Origin: Aphanomyces cochlioides
Lineage: Eukaryota; Oomycota; Saprolegniomycetes; Saprolegniales; Verrucalvaceae
Assembly: GCA_019828595.1 (NCBI GenBank)
Contig: JAHQRK010000019.1
Span: forward strand, 1 to 64,000
Direction: 5' to 3'
DNA: 64,000 nt
Shown here: positions 26,655 to 41,079 of the stretch, piece by piece
Position numbering within the stretch: position 1 is the first letter of the stretch
Layout of the letters: each line of letters starts with the position of its first letter
Notes under the pieces: model-generated
What the model was told of the DNA's origin: nothing
Seen by the model: only the letters and a program-made list of their open reading frames with translations
The model's database searches: none
Program-made: the position numbers and the translations under genes

Positions 26655-27778
26655 ACACTTTTGCCCCTCTTTTTCACCACTCTCACTTTCCATCCACACT
26701 CTCCACCTCCTTCACTCGACTGTCTTTATATCTCGACTTTTCTATCCCTTCGTCATCAGACAAACAATACAAACAACCAGCATTTTTCTCCACGAAAAAC
26801 GTACCCACTCGTCTCCCCAATCATCCGTCGCTCTGTTTTCTTTTTCAAAACACTCATTCCATATTGCCACGCCAAAGAAAATATACCATGTACCAGAAGA
26901 GGAGTTTCGACCAGGCTCACATGACTGTCATTCGTAACCCATTTCATGTCCTGTTCTCGAATGTCTCGACACATTTGGTCTCATCCAACGCGAATAGCAC
27001 ACATTACATGCATACAATTGGAGGAATTACAAAGCTGGAGAAACAATATCTTGAATCCAATACGTTGCGCGAGACTCGATCCATCATACTTTTGTCGATG
27101 GTGTGAAATGGAAGACGATAAATACGCTCTTCCAACATGTCCACGCACTTGGAATACAACAACTTGCTCATATATATGTGGCCTCGGCTGTGCAAGAATG
27201 ATGGCGCTCTTATAATCGTGAGTCAAACTGGTCATTATGTAGTGACCATACTTTGGACGAAAAGGAGAGTAGAATATCATATTGGGACACTTTTTGTTTG
27301 CCATGAAAAGCGTCCCAACTTTCGACACAGAGAAAGCTGCGATTACGATGCTTGAATCCATCAATGTAGACGAACTGGAGTGAGCTGTTCGTGTGAGAAA
27401 TGCAGCGGATAAAGCCACAACATTGACGCCATTTGTATGGGAAGATGTACCTGATTTGACTCGAGTAAAACGCATTGTTGCAGTCAAGCCATCCAGATTA
27501 GATCTCATCAATTTCCAAGCACGACCCACGGCCATCCATTGATGTGTGTGACGACTACCACGAGGTCAGTAGTAGGAAGTAGCTGGTGTGTTGTATATAT
27601 GTCGGTGAGTATAAGGTATGAGGGTGTAGTGTGTTGACTGTGTATATATATGGTGTAGTTGATGTAACTTGGTGTGAATGTGGTATCGTTGTTGTCGTGG
27701 GGAGTGGAATATGCTTGGTGGTATGTGTTGTTGTGTCTCGGTTGTATGGTATCGTGTTGTGTGGGTGTATAGTATAGC

Positions 27779-27852
27779 GTCTACGTGGCCCAATTGGATA
27801 GGGCATCCGCCTACGAAGCGGGAGATTGCGGGTTCGAGTCCCGTCGTGGACT
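27779..27852 (+). tRNA. tRNA-Arg-ACG: tRNA-Arg(ACG), copy 24
   Basis: First unit with the 6-bp insertion (GGAATTGGAA near 28349) and with GGAACTAC for GGAATTAC. Spacing rises to 1,204 bp. Confidence 0.97.
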
Positions 27853-28982
27853 ACACTTTTGCCCCTCTTTTTCACCACTCTCACTTTCCATCCACACTCT
27901 CCACCTCCTTCACTCGACTGTCTTTATATCTCGACTTTTCTATCCCTTCGTCATCAGACAAACAATACAAACAACCAGCATTTTTCTCCACGAAAAACGT
28001 ACCCACTCGTCTCCCCAATCATCCGTCGCTCTGTTTTCTTTTTCAAAACACTCATTCCATATTGCCACGCCAAAGAAAATATACCATGTACCAGAAGAGG
28101 AGTTTCGACCAGGCTCACATGACTGTCATTCGTAACCCATTTCATGTCCTGTTCTCGAATGTCTCGACACATTTGGTCTCATCCAACGCGAATAGCACAC
28201 ATTACATGCATACAATTGGAGGAACTACAAAGCTGGAGAAACAATATCTTGAATCCAATACGTTGCGCGAGACTCGATCCATCATACTTTTGTCGATGGT
28301 GTGAAATGGAAGACGATAAATACGCTCTTCCAACATGTTCACGCACTTGGAATTGGAATACAACAACTTGCTCATATATATGTGGCCTCGGCTGTGCAAG
28401 AATGATGGCGCTCTTATAATCGTGAGTCAAACTGGTCATTATGTAGTGACCATACTTTGGACGAAAAGGAGAGTAGAATATCATATTGGGACACTTTTTG
28501 TTTGCCATGAAAAGCGTCCCAACTTTCGACACAGAGAAAGCTGCGATTACGATGCTTGAATCCATCAATGTAGACGAACTGGAGTGAGCTGTTCGTGTGA
28601 GAAATGCAGCGGATAAAGCCACAACATTGACGCCATTTGTATGGGAAGATGTACCTGATTTGACTCGAGTAAAACGCATTGTTGCAGTCAAGCCATCCAG
28701 ATTAGATCTCATCAATTTCCAAGCACGACCCACGGCCATCCATTGATGTGTGTGACGACTGCCACGAGGTCAGTAGTAGGAAGTAGCTGGTGTGTTGTAT
28801 ATATGTCGGTGAGTATAAGGTATGAGGGTGTAGTGTGTTGACTGTGTATATATATGGTGTAGTTGATGTAACTTGGTGTGAATGTGGTATCGTTGTTGTC
28901 GTGGGGAGTGGAATATGCTTGGTGGTATGTGTTGTTGTGTCTCGGTTGTATGGTATCGTGTTGTGTGGGTGTATAGTATAGC

Positions 28983-29056
28983 GTCTACGTGGCCCAATTG
29001 GATAGGGCATCCGCCTACGAAGCGGGAGATTGCGGGTTCGAGTCCCGTCGTGGACT
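28983..29056 (+). tRNA. tRNA-Arg-ACG: tRNA-Arg(ACG), copy 25
   Basis: The 6-bp insertion has a different sequence here (TTGGACTTGGAA at 29551-29562), so it is either a separate duplication event or a later mutation of the insert. Confidence 0.97.
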
Positions 29057-30186
29057 ACACTTTTGCCCCTCTTTTTCACCACTCTCACTTTCCATCCACA
29101 CTCTCCACCTCCTTCACTCGACTGTCTTTATATCTCGACTTTTCTATCCCTTCGTCATCAGACAAACAATACAAACAACCAGCATTTTTCTCCACGAAAA
29201 ACGTACCCACTCGTCTCCCCAATCATCCGTCGCTCTGTTTTCTTTTTCAAAACACTCATTCCATATTGCCACGCCAAAGAAAATATACCATGTACCAGAA
29301 GAGGAGTTTCGACCAGGCTCACATGACTGTCATTCGTAACCCATTTCATGTCCTGTTCTCGAATGTCTCGACACATTTGGTCTCATCCAACGCGAATAGC
29401 ACACATTACATGCATACAATTGGAGGAATTACAAAGCTGGAGAAACAATATCTTGAATCCAATACGTTGCGCGAGACTCGATCCATCATACTTTTGTCGA
29501 TGGTGTGAAATGGAAGACGATAAATACGCTCTTCCAACATGTTCACGCACTTGGACTTGGAATACAACAACTTGCTCATATATATGTGGCCTCGGCTGTG
29601 CAAGAATGATGGCGCTCTTATAATCGTGAGTCAAACTGGTCATTATGTAGTGACCATACTTTGGACGAAAAGGAGAGTAGAATATCATATTGGGACACTT
29701 TTTGTTTGCCATGAAAAGCGTCCCAACTTTCGACACAGAGAAAGCTGCGATTACGATGCTTGAATCCATCAATGTAGACGAACTGGAGTGAGCTGTTCGT
29801 GTGAGAAATGCAGCGGATAAAGCCACAACATTGACGCCATTTGTATGGGAAGATGTACCTGATTTGACTCGAGTAAAACGCATTGTTGCAGTCAAGCCAT
29901 CCAGATTAGATCTCATCAATTTCCAAGCACGACCCACGGCCATCCATTGATGTGTGTGACGACTGCCACGAGGTCAGTAGTAGGAAGTAGCTGGTGTGTT
30001 GTATATATGTCGGTGAGTATAAGGTATGAGGGTGTAGTGTGTTGACTGTGTATATATATGGTGTAGTTGATGTAACTTGGTGTGAATGTGGTATCGTTGT
30101 TGTCGTGGGGAGTGGAATATGCTTGGTGGTATGTGTTGTTGTGTCTCGGTTGTATGGTATCGTGTTGTGTGGGTGTATAGTATAGC

Positions 30187-30260
30187 GTCTACGTGGCCCA
30201 ATTGGATAGGGCATCCGCCTACGAAGCGGGAGATTGCGGGTTCGAGTCCCGTCGTGGACT
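30187..30260 (+). tRNA. tRNA-Arg-ACG: tRNA-Arg(ACG), copy 26
   Basis: Reverts to the 1,198-bp left-subfamily form; followed by the ACTACC junction (A at 31163). Confidence 0.97.
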
Positions 30261-31384
30261 ACACTTTTGCCCCTCTTTTTCACCACTCTCACTTTCCATC
30301 CACACTCTCCACCTCCTTCACTCGACTGTCTTTATATCTCGACTTTTCTATCCCTTCGTCATCAGACAAACAATACAAACAACCAGCATTTTTCTCCACG
30401 AAAAACGTACCCACTCGTCTCCCCAATCATCCGTCGCTCTGTTTTCTTTTTCAAAACACTCATTCCATATTGCCACGCCAAAGAAAATATACCATGTACC
30501 AGAAGAGGAGTTTCGACCAGGCTCACATGACTGTCATTCGTAACCCATTTCATGTCCTGTTCTCGAATGTCTCGACACATTTGGTCTCATCCAACGCGAA
30601 TAGCACACATTACATGCATACAATTGGAGGAATTACAAAGCTGGAGAAACAATATCTTGAATCCAATACGTTGCGCGAGACTCGATCCATCATACTTTTG
30701 TCGATGGTGTGAAATGGAAGACGATAAATACGCTCTTCCAACATGTCCACGCACTTGGAATACAACAACTTGCTCATATATATGTGGCCTCGGCTGTGCA
30801 AGAATGATGGCGCTCTTATAATCGTGAGTCAAACTGGTCATTATGTAGTGACCATACTTTGGACGAAAAGGAGAGTAGAATATCATATTGGGACACTTTT
30901 TGTTTGCCATGAAAAGCGTCCCAACTTTCGACACAGAGAAAGCTGCGATTACGATGCTTGAATCCATCAATGTAGACGAACTGGAGTGAGCTGTTCGTGT
31001 GAGAAATGCAGCGGATAAAGCCACAACATTGACGCCATTTGTATGGGAAGATGTACCTGATTTGACTCGAGTAAAACGCATTGTTGCAGTCAAGCCATCC
31101 AGATTAGATCTCATCAATTTCCAAGCACGACCCACGGCCATCCATTGATGTGTGTGACGACTACCACGAGGTCAGTAGTAGGAAGTAGCTGGTGTGTTGT
31201 ATATATGTCGGTGAGTATAAGGTATGAGGGTGTAGTGTGTTGACTGTGTATATATATGGTGTAGTTGATGTAACTTGGTGTGAATGTGGTATCGTTGTTG
31301 TCGTGGGGAGTGGAATATGCTTGGTGGTATGTGTTGTTGTGTCTCGGTTGTATGGTATCGTGTTGTGTGGGTGTATAGTATAGC

Positions 31385-31458
31385 GTCTACGTGGCCCAAT
31401 TGGATAGGGCATCCGCCTACGAAGCGGGAGATTGCGGGTTCGAGTCCCGTCGTGGACT
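31385..31458 (+). tRNA. tRNA-Arg-ACG: tRNA-Arg(ACG), copy 27
   Basis: Right-subfamily unit with an extra TC near 31770 (GTCTCTCGAC), giving 1,206 bp to the next copy. Confidence 0.97.
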
Positions 31459-32590
31459 ACACTTTTGCCCCTCTTTTTCACCACTCTCACTTTCCATCCA
31501 CACTCTCCACCTCCTTCACTCGACTGTCTTTATATCTCGACTTTTCTATCCCTTCGTCATCAGACAAACAATACAAACAACCAGCATTTTTCTCCACGAA
31601 AAACGTACCCACTCGTCTCCCCAATCATCCGTCGCTCTGTTTTCTTTTTCAAAACACTCATTCCATATTGCCACGCCAAAGAAAATATACCATGTACCAG
31701 AAGAGGAGTTTCGACCAGGCTCACATGACTGTCATTCGTAACCCATTTCATGTCCTGTTCTCGAATGTCTCTCGACACATTTGGTCTCATCCAACGCGAA
31801 TAGCACACATTACATGCATACAATTGGAGGAACTACAAAGCTGGAGAAACAATATCTTGAATCCAATACGTTGCGCGAGACTCGATCCATCATACTTTTG
31901 TCGATGGTGTGAAATGGAAGACGATAAATACGCTCTTCCAACATGTTCACGCACTTGGAATTGGAATACAACAACTTGCTCATATATATGTGGCCTCGGC
32001 TGTGCAAGAATGATGGCGCTCTTATAATCGTGAGTCAAACTGGTCATTATGTAGTGACCATACTTTGGACGAAAAGGAGAGTAGAATATCATATTGGGAC
32101 ACTTTTTGTTTGCCATGAAAAGCGTCCCAACTTTCGACACAGAGAAAGCTGCGATTACGATGCTTGAATCCATCAATGTAGACGAACTGGAGTGAGCTGT
32201 TCGTGTGAGAAATGCAGCGGATAAAGCCACAACATTGACGCCATTTGTATGGGAAGATGTACCTGATTTGACTCGAGTAAAACGCATTGTTGCAGTCAAG
32301 CCATCCAGATTAGATCTCATCAATTTCCAAGCACGACCCACGGCCATCCATTGATGTGTGTGACGACTGCCACGAGGTCAGTAGTAGGAAGTAGCTGGTG
32401 TGTTGTATATATGTCGGTGAGTATAAGGTATGAGGGTGTAGTGTGTTGACTGTGTATATATATGGTGTAGTTGATGTAACTTGGTGTGAATGTGGTATCG
32501 TTGTTGTCGTGGGGAGTGGAATATGCTTGGTGGTATGTGTTGTTGTGTCTCGGTTGTATGGTATCGTGTTGTGTGGGTGTATAGTATAGC

Positions 32591-32664
32591 GTCTACGTGG
32601 CCCAATTGGATAGGGCATCCGCCTACGAAGCGGGAGATTGCGGGTTCGAGTCCCGTCGTGGACT
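32591..32664 (+). tRNA. tRNA-Arg-ACG: tRNA-Arg(ACG), copy 28
   Basis: Left-subfamily form again, followed by the ACTACC junction (A at 33567). Confidence 0.97.
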
Positions 32665-33788
32665 ACACTTTTGCCCCTCTTTTTCACCACTCTCACTTTC
32701 CATCCACACTCTCCACCTCCTTCACTCGACTGTCTTTATATCTCGACTTTTCTATCCCTTCGTCATCAGACAAACAATACAAACAACCAGCATTTTTCTC
32801 CACGAAAAACGTACCCACTCGTCTCCCCAATCATCCGTCGCTCTGTTTTCTTTTTCAAAACACTCATTCCATATTGCCACGCCAAAGAAAATATACCATG
32901 TACCAGAAGAGGAGTTTCGACCAGGCTCACATGACTGTCATTCGTAACCCATTTCATGTCCTGTTCTCGAATGTCTCGACACATTTGGTCTCATCCAACG
33001 CGAATAGCACACATTACATGCATACAATTGGAGGAATTACAAAGCTGGAGAAACAATATCTTGAATCCAATACGTTGCGCGAGACTCGATCCATCATACT
33101 TTTGTCGATGGTGTGAAATGGAAGACGATAAATACGCTCTTCCAACATGTCCACGCACTTGGAATACAACAACTTGCTCATATATATGTGGCCTCGGCTG
33201 TGCAAGAATGATGGCGCTCTTATAATCGTGAGTCAAACTGGTCATTATGTAGTGACCATACTTTGGACGAAAAGGAGAGTAGAATATCATATTGGGACAC
33301 TTTTTGTTTGCCATGAAAAGCGTCCCAACTTTCGACACAGAGAAAGCTGCGATTACGATGCTTGAATCCATCAATGTAGACGAACTGGAGTGAGCTGTTC
33401 GTGTGAGAAATGCAGCGGATAAAGCCACAACATTGACGCCATTTGTATGGGAAGATGTACCTGATTTGACTCGAGTAAAACGCATTGTTGCAGTCAAGCC
33501 ATCCAGATTAGATCTCATCAATTTCCAAGCACGACCCACGGCCATCCATTGATGTGTGTGACGACTACCACGAGGTCAGTAGTAGGAAGTAGCTGGTGTG
33601 TTGTATATATGTCGGTGAGTATAAGGTATGAGGGTGTAGTGTGTTGACTGTGTATATATATGGTGTAGTTGATGTAACTTGGTGTGAATGTGGTATCGTT
33701 GTTGTCGTGGGGAGTGGAATATGCTTGGTGGTATGTGTTGTTGTGTCTCGGTTGTATGGTATCGTGTTGTGTGGGTGTATAGTATAGC

Positions 33789-33862
33789 GTCTACGTGGCC
33801 CAATTGGATAGGGCATCCGCCTACGAAGCGGGAGATTGCGGGTTCGAGTCCCGTCGTGGACT
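33789..33862 (+). tRNA. tRNA-Arg-ACG: tRNA-Arg(ACG), copy 29
   Basis: Left-subfamily form with a 1-bp deletion near 34274 (GTTCGCGAG for GTTGCGCGAG), 1,197 bp. Confidence 0.97.
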
Positions 33863-34985
33863 ACACTTTTGCCCCTCTTTTTCACCACTCTCACTTTCCA
33901 TCCACACTCTCCACCTCCTTCACTCGACTGTCTTTATATCTCGACTTTTCTATCCCTTCGTCATCAGACAAACAATACAAACAACCAGCATTTTTCTCCA
34001 CGAAAAACGTACCCACTCGTCTCCCCAATCATCCGTCGCTCTGTTTTCTTTTTCAAAACACTCATTCCATATTGCCACGCCAAAGAAAATATACCATGTA
34101 CCAGAAGAGGAGTTTCGACCAGGCTCACATGACTGTCATTCGTAACCCATTTCATGTCCTGTTCTCGAATGTCTCGACACATTTGGTCTCATCCAACGCG
34201 AATAGCACACATTACATGCATACAATTGGAGGAATTACAAAGCTGGAGAAACAATATCTTGAATCCAATACGTTCGCGAGACTCGATCCATCATACTTTT
34301 GTCGATGGTGTGAAATGGAAGACGATAAATACGCTCTTCCAACATGTCCACGCACTTGGAATACAACAACTTGCTCATATATATGTGGCCTCGGCTGTGC
34401 AAGAATGATGGCGCTCTTATAATCGTGAGTCAAACTGGTCATTATGTAGTGACCATACTTTGGACGAAAAGGAGAGTAGAATATCATATTGGGACACTTT
34501 TTGTTTGCCATGAAAAGCGTCCCAACTTTCGACACAGAGAAAGCTGCGATTACGATGCTTGAATCCATCAATGTAGACGAACTGGAGTGAGCTGTTCGTG
34601 TGAGAAATGCAGCGGATAAAGCCACAACATTGACGCCATTTGTATGGGAAGATGTACCTGATTTGACTCGAGTAAAACGCATTGTTGCAGTCAAGCCATC
34701 CAGATTAGATCTCATCAATTTCCAAGCACGACCCACGGCCATCCATTGATGTGTGTGACGACTGCCACGAGGTCAGTAGTAGGAAGTAGCTGGTGTGTTG
34801 TATATATGTCGGTGAGTATAAGGTATGAGGGTGTAGTGTGTTGACTGTGTATATATATGGTGTAGTTGATGTAACTTGGTGTGAATGTGGTATCGTTGTT
34901 GTCGTGGGGAGTGGAATATGCTTGGTGGTATGTGTTGTTGTGTCTCGGTTGTATGGTATCGTGTTGTGTGGGTGTATAGTATAGC

Positions 34986-35059
34986 GTCTACGTGGCCCAA
35001 TTGGATAGGGCATCCGCCTACGAAGCGGGAGATTGCGGGTTCGAGTCCCGTCGTGGACT
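34986..35059 (+). tRNA. tRNA-Arg-ACG: tRNA-Arg(ACG), copy 30
   Basis: Start of an unbroken run of units with the 6-bp insertion; still GGAATTAC. Confidence 0.97.
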
Positions 35060-36189
35060 ACACTTTTGCCCCTCTTTTTCACCACTCTCACTTTCCATCC
35101 ACACTCTCCACCTCCTTCACTCGACTGTCTTTATATCTCGACTTTTCTATCCCTTCGTCATCAGACAAACAATACAAACAACCAGCATTTTTCTCCACGA
35201 AAAACGTACCCACTCGTCTCCCCAATCATCCGTCGCTCTGTTTTCTTTTTCAAAACACTCATTCCATATTGCCACGCCAAAGAAAATATACCATGTACCA
35301 GAAGAGGAGTTTCGACCAGGCTCACATGACTGTCATTCGTAACCCATTTCATGTCCTGTTCTCGAATGTCTCGACACATTTGGTCTCATCCAACGCGAAT
35401 AGCACACATTACATGCATACAATTGGAGGAATTACAAAGCTGGAGAAACAATATCTTGAATCCAATACGTTGCGCGAGACTCGATCCATCATACTTTTGT
35501 CGATGGTGTGAAATGGAAGACGATAAATACGCTCTTCCAACATGTTCACGCACTTGGAATTGGAATACAACAACTTGCTCATATATATGTGGCCTCGGCT
35601 GTGCAAGAATGATGGCGCTCTTATAATCGTGAGTCAAACTGGTCATTATGTAGTGACCATACTTTGGACGAAAAGGAGAGTAGAATATCATATTGGGACA
35701 CTTTTTGTTTGCCATGAAAAGCGTCCCAACTTTCGACACAGAGAAAGCTGCGATTACGATGCTTGAATCCATCAATGTAGACGAACTGGAGTGAGCTGTT
35801 CGTGTGAGAAATGCAGCGGATAAAGCCACAACATTGACGCCATTTGTATGGGAAGATGTACCTGATTTGACTCGAGTAAAACGCATTGTTGCAGTCAAGC
35901 CATCCAGATTAGATCTCATCAATTTCCAAGCACGACCCACGGCCATCCATTGATGTGTGTGACGACTGCCACGAGGTCAGTAGTAGGAAGTAGCTGGTGT
36001 GTTGTATATATGTCGGTGAGTATAAGGTATGAGGGTGTAGTGTGTTGACTGTGTATATATATGGTGTAGTTGATGTAACTTGGTGTGAATGTGGTATCGT
36101 TGTTGTCGTGGGGAGTGGAATATGCTTGGTGGTATGTGTTGTTGTGTCTCGGTTGTATGGTATCGTGTTGTGTGGGTGTATAGTATAGC

Positions 36190-36263
36190 GTCTACGTGGC
36201 CCAATTGGATAGGGCATCCGCCTACGAAGCGGGAGATTGCGGGTTCGAGTCCCGTCGTGGACT
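36190..36263 (+). tRNA. tRNA-Arg-ACG: tRNA-Arg(ACG), copy 31
   Basis: 1,204-bp unit with GGAACTAC. Confidence 0.97.
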
Positions 36264-37393
36264 ACACTTTTGCCCCTCTTTTTCACCACTCTCACTTTCC
36301 ATCCACACTCTCCACCTCCTTCACTCGACTGTCTTTATATCTCGACTTTTCTATCCCTTCGTCATCAGACAAACAATACAAACAACCAGCATTTTTCTCC
36401 ACGAAAAACGTACCCACTCGTCTCCCCAATCATCCGTCGCTCTGTTTTCTTTTTCAAAACACTCATTCCATATTGCCACGCCAAAGAAAATATACCATGT
36501 ACCAGAAGAGGAGTTTCGACCAGGCTCACATGACTGTCATTCGTAACCCATTTCATGTCCTGTTCTCGAATGTCTCGACACATTTGGTCTCATCCAACGC
36601 GAATAGCACACATTACATGCATACAATTGGAGGAACTACAAAGCTGGAGAAACAATATCTTGAATCCAATACGTTGCGCGAGACTCGATCCATCATACTT
36701 TTGTCGATGGTGTGAAATGGAAGACGATAAATACGCTCTTCCAACATGTTCACGCACTTGGAATTGGAATACAACAACTTGCTCATATATATGTGGCCTC
36801 GGCTGTGCAAGAATGATGGCGCTCTTATAATCGTGAGTCAAACTGGTCATTATGTAGTGACCATACTTTGGACGAAAAGGAGAGTAGAATATCATATTGG
36901 GACACTTTTTGTTTGCCATGAAAAGCGTCCCAACTTTCGACACAGAGAAAGCTGCGATTACGATGCTTGAATCCATCAATGTAGACGAACTGGAGTGAGC
37001 TGTTCGTGTGAGAAATGCAGCGGATAAAGCCACAACATTGACGCCATTTGTATGGGAAGATGTACCTGATTTGACTCGAGTAAAACGCATTGTTGCAGTC
37101 AAGCCATCCAGATTAGATCTCATCAATTTCCAAGCACGACCCACGGCCATCCATTGATGTGTGTGACGACTGCCACGAGGTCAGTAGTAGGAAGTAGCTG
37201 GTGTGTTGTATATATGTCGGTGAGTATAAGGTATGAGGGTGTAGTGTGTTGACTGTGTATATATATGGTGTAGTTGATGTAACTTGGTGTGAATGTGGTA
37301 TCGTTGTTGTCGTGGGGAGTGGAATATGCTTGGTGGTATGTGTTGTTGTGTCTCGGTTGTATGGTATCGTGTTGTGTGGGTGTATAGTATAGC

Positions 37394-37467
37394 GTCTACG
37401 TGGCCCAATTGGATAGGGCATCCGCCTACGAAGCGGGAGATTGCGGGTTCGAGTCCCGTCGTGGACT
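37394..37467 (+). tRNA. tRNA-Arg-ACG: tRNA-Arg(ACG), copy 32
   Basis: 1,204-bp unit with GGAACTAC, same form as copy 31. Confidence 0.97.
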
Positions 37468-38597
37468 ACACTTTTGCCCCTCTTTTTCACCACTCTCACT
37501 TTCCATCCACACTCTCCACCTCCTTCACTCGACTGTCTTTATATCTCGACTTTTCTATCCCTTCGTCATCAGACAAACAATACAAACAACCAGCATTTTT
37601 CTCCACGAAAAACGTACCCACTCGTCTCCCCAATCATCCGTCGCTCTGTTTTCTTTTTCAAAACACTCATTCCATATTGCCACGCCAAAGAAAATATACC
37701 ATGTACCAGAAGAGGAGTTTCGACCAGGCTCACATGACTGTCATTCGTAACCCATTTCATGTCCTGTTCTCGAATGTCTCGACACATTTGGTCTCATCCA
37801 ACGCGAATAGCACACATTACATGCATACAATTGGAGGAACTACAAAGCTGGAGAAACAATATCTTGAATCCAATACGTTGCGCGAGACTCGATCCATCAT
37901 ACTTTTGTCGATGGTGTGAAATGGAAGACGATAAATACGCTCTTCCAACATGTTCACGCACTTGGAATTGGAATACAACAACTTGCTCATATATATGTGG
38001 CCTCGGCTGTGCAAGAATGATGGCGCTCTTATAATCGTGAGTCAAACTGGTCATTATGTAGTGACCATACTTTGGACGAAAAGGAGAGTAGAATATCATA
38101 TTGGGACACTTTTTGTTTGCCATGAAAAGCGTCCCAACTTTCGACACAGAGAAAGCTGCGATTACGATGCTTGAATCCATCAATGTAGACGAACTGGAGT
38201 GAGCTGTTCGTGTGAGAAATGCAGCGGATAAAGCCACAACATTGACGCCATTTGTATGGGAAGATGTACCTGATTTGACTCGAGTAAAACGCATTGTTGC
38301 AGTCAAGCCATCCAGATTAGATCTCATCAATTTCCAAGCACGACCCACGGCCATCCATTGATGTGTGTGACGACTGCCACGAGGTCAGTAGTAGGAAGTA
38401 GCTGGTGTGTTGTATATATGTCGGTGAGTATAAGGTATGAGGGTGTAGTGTGTTGACTGTGTATATATATGGTGTAGTTGATGTAACTTGGTGTGAATGT
38501 GGTATCGTTGTTGTCGTGGGGAGTGGAATATGCTTGGTGGTATGTGTTGTTGTGTCTCGGTTGTATGGTATCGTGTTGTGTGGGTGTATAGTATAGC

Positions 38598-38671
38598 GTC
38601 TACGTGGCCCAATTGGATAGGGCATCCGCCTACGAAGCGGGAGATTGCGGGTTCGAGTCCCGTCGTGGACT
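38598..38671 (+). tRNA. tRNA-Arg-ACG: tRNA-Arg(ACG), copy 33
   Basis: 1,204-bp unit with GGAACTAC. Confidence 0.97.
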
Positions 38672-39801
38672 ACACTTTTGCCCCTCTTTTTCACCACTCT
38701 CACTTTCCATCCACACTCTCCACCTCCTTCACTCGACTGTCTTTATATCTCGACTTTTCTATCCCTTCGTCATCAGACAAACAATACAAACAACCAGCAT
38801 TTTTCTCCACGAAAAACGTACCCACTCGTCTCCCCAATCATCCGTCGCTCTGTTTTCTTTTTCAAAACACTCATTCCATATTGCCACGCCAAAGAAAATA
38901 TACCATGTACCAGAAGAGGAGTTTCGACCAGGCTCACATGACTGTCATTCGTAACCCATTTCATGTCCTGTTCTCGAATGTCTCGACACATTTGGTCTCA
39001 TCCAACGCGAATAGCACACATTACATGCATACAATTGGAGGAACTACAAAGCTGGAGAAACAATATCTTGAATCCAATACGTTGCGCGAGACTCGATCCA
39101 TCATACTTTTGTCGATGGTGTGAAATGGAAGACGATAAATACGCTCTTCCAACATGTTCACGCACTTGGAATTGGAATACAACAACTTGCTCATATATAT
39201 GTGGCCTCGGCTGTGCAAGAATGATGGCGCTCTTATAATCGTGAGTCAAACTGGTCATTATGTAGTGACCATACTTTGGACGAAAAGGAGAGTAGAATAT
39301 CATATTGGGACACTTTTTGTTTGCCATGAAAAGCGTCCCAACTTTCGACACAGAGAAAGCTGCGATTACGATGCTTGAATCCATCAATGTAGACGAACTG
39401 GAGTGAGCTGTTCGTGTGAGAAATGCAGCGGATAAAGCCACAACATTGACGCCATTTGTATGGGAAGATGTACCTGATTTGACTCGAGTAAAACGCATTG
39501 TTGCAGTCAAGCCATCCAGATTAGATCTCATCAATTTCCAAGCACGACCCACGGCCATCCATTGATGTGTGTGACGACTGCCACGAGGTCAGTAGTAGGA
39601 AGTAGCTGGTGTGTTGTATATATGTCGGTGAGTATAAGGTATGAGGGTGTAGTGTGTTGACTGTGTATATATATGGTGTAGTTGATGTAACTTGGTGTGA
39701 ATGTGGTATCGTTGTTGTCGTGGGGAGTGGAATATGCTTGGTGGTATGTGTTGTTGTGTCTCGGTTGTATGGTATCGTGTTGTGTGGGTGTATAGTATAG
39801 C

Positions 39802-39875
39802 GTCTACGTGGCCCAATTGGATAGGGCATCCGCCTACGAAGCGGGAGATTGCGGGTTCGAGTCCCGTCGTGGACT
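39802..39875 (+). tRNA. tRNA-Arg-ACG: tRNA-Arg(ACG), copy 34
   Basis: 1,204-bp unit but with GGAATTAC, matching copy 30; an isolated exception within the right subfamily. Confidence 0.97.
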
Positions 39876-41005
39876 ACACTTTTGCCCCTCTTTTTCACCA
39901 CTCTCACTTTCCATCCACACTCTCCACCTCCTTCACTCGACTGTCTTTATATCTCGACTTTTCTATCCCTTCGTCATCAGACAAACAATACAAACAACCA
40001 GCATTTTTCTCCACGAAAAACGTACCCACTCGTCTCCCCAATCATCCGTCGCTCTGTTTTCTTTTTCAAAACACTCATTCCATATTGCCACGCCAAAGAA
40101 AATATACCATGTACCAGAAGAGGAGTTTCGACCAGGCTCACATGACTGTCATTCGTAACCCATTTCATGTCCTGTTCTCGAATGTCTCGACACATTTGGT
40201 CTCATCCAACGCGAATAGCACACATTACATGCATACAATTGGAGGAATTACAAAGCTGGAGAAACAATATCTTGAATCCAATACGTTGCGCGAGACTCGA
40301 TCCATCATACTTTTGTCGATGGTGTGAAATGGAAGACGATAAATACGCTCTTCCAACATGTTCACGCACTTGGAATTGGAATACAACAACTTGCTCATAT
40401 ATATGTGGCCTCGGCTGTGCAAGAATGATGGCGCTCTTATAATCGTGAGTCAAACTGGTCATTATGTAGTGACCATACTTTGGACGAAAAGGAGAGTAGA
40501 ATATCATATTGGGACACTTTTTGTTTGCCATGAAAAGCGTCCCAACTTTCGACACAGAGAAAGCTGCGATTACGATGCTTGAATCCATCAATGTAGACGA
40601 ACTGGAGTGAGCTGTTCGTGTGAGAAATGCAGCGGATAAAGCCACAACATTGACGCCATTTGTATGGGAAGATGTACCTGATTTGACTCGAGTAAAACGC
40701 ATTGTTGCAGTCAAGCCATCCAGATTAGATCTCATCAATTTCCAAGCACGACCCACGGCCATCCATTGATGTGTGTGACGACTGCCACGAGGTCAGTAGT
40801 AGGAAGTAGCTGGTGTGTTGTATATATGTCGGTGAGTATAAGGTATGAGGGTGTAGTGTGTTGACTGTGTATATATATGGTGTAGTTGATGTAACTTGGT
40901 GTGAATGTGGTATCGTTGTTGTCGTGGGGAGTGGAATATGCTTGGTGGTATGTGTTGTTGTGTCTCGGTTGTATGGTATCGTGTTGTGTGGGTGTATAGT
41001 ATAGC

Positions 41006-41079
41006 GTCTACGTGGCCCAATTGGATAGGGCATCCGCCTACGAAGCGGGAGATTGCGGGTTCGAGTCCCGTCGTGGACT
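41006..41079 (+). tRNA. tRNA-Arg-ACG: tRNA-Arg(ACG), copy 35
   Basis: 1,204-bp unit with GGAACTAC; from here to copy 43 this variant is fixed. Confidence 0.97.
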
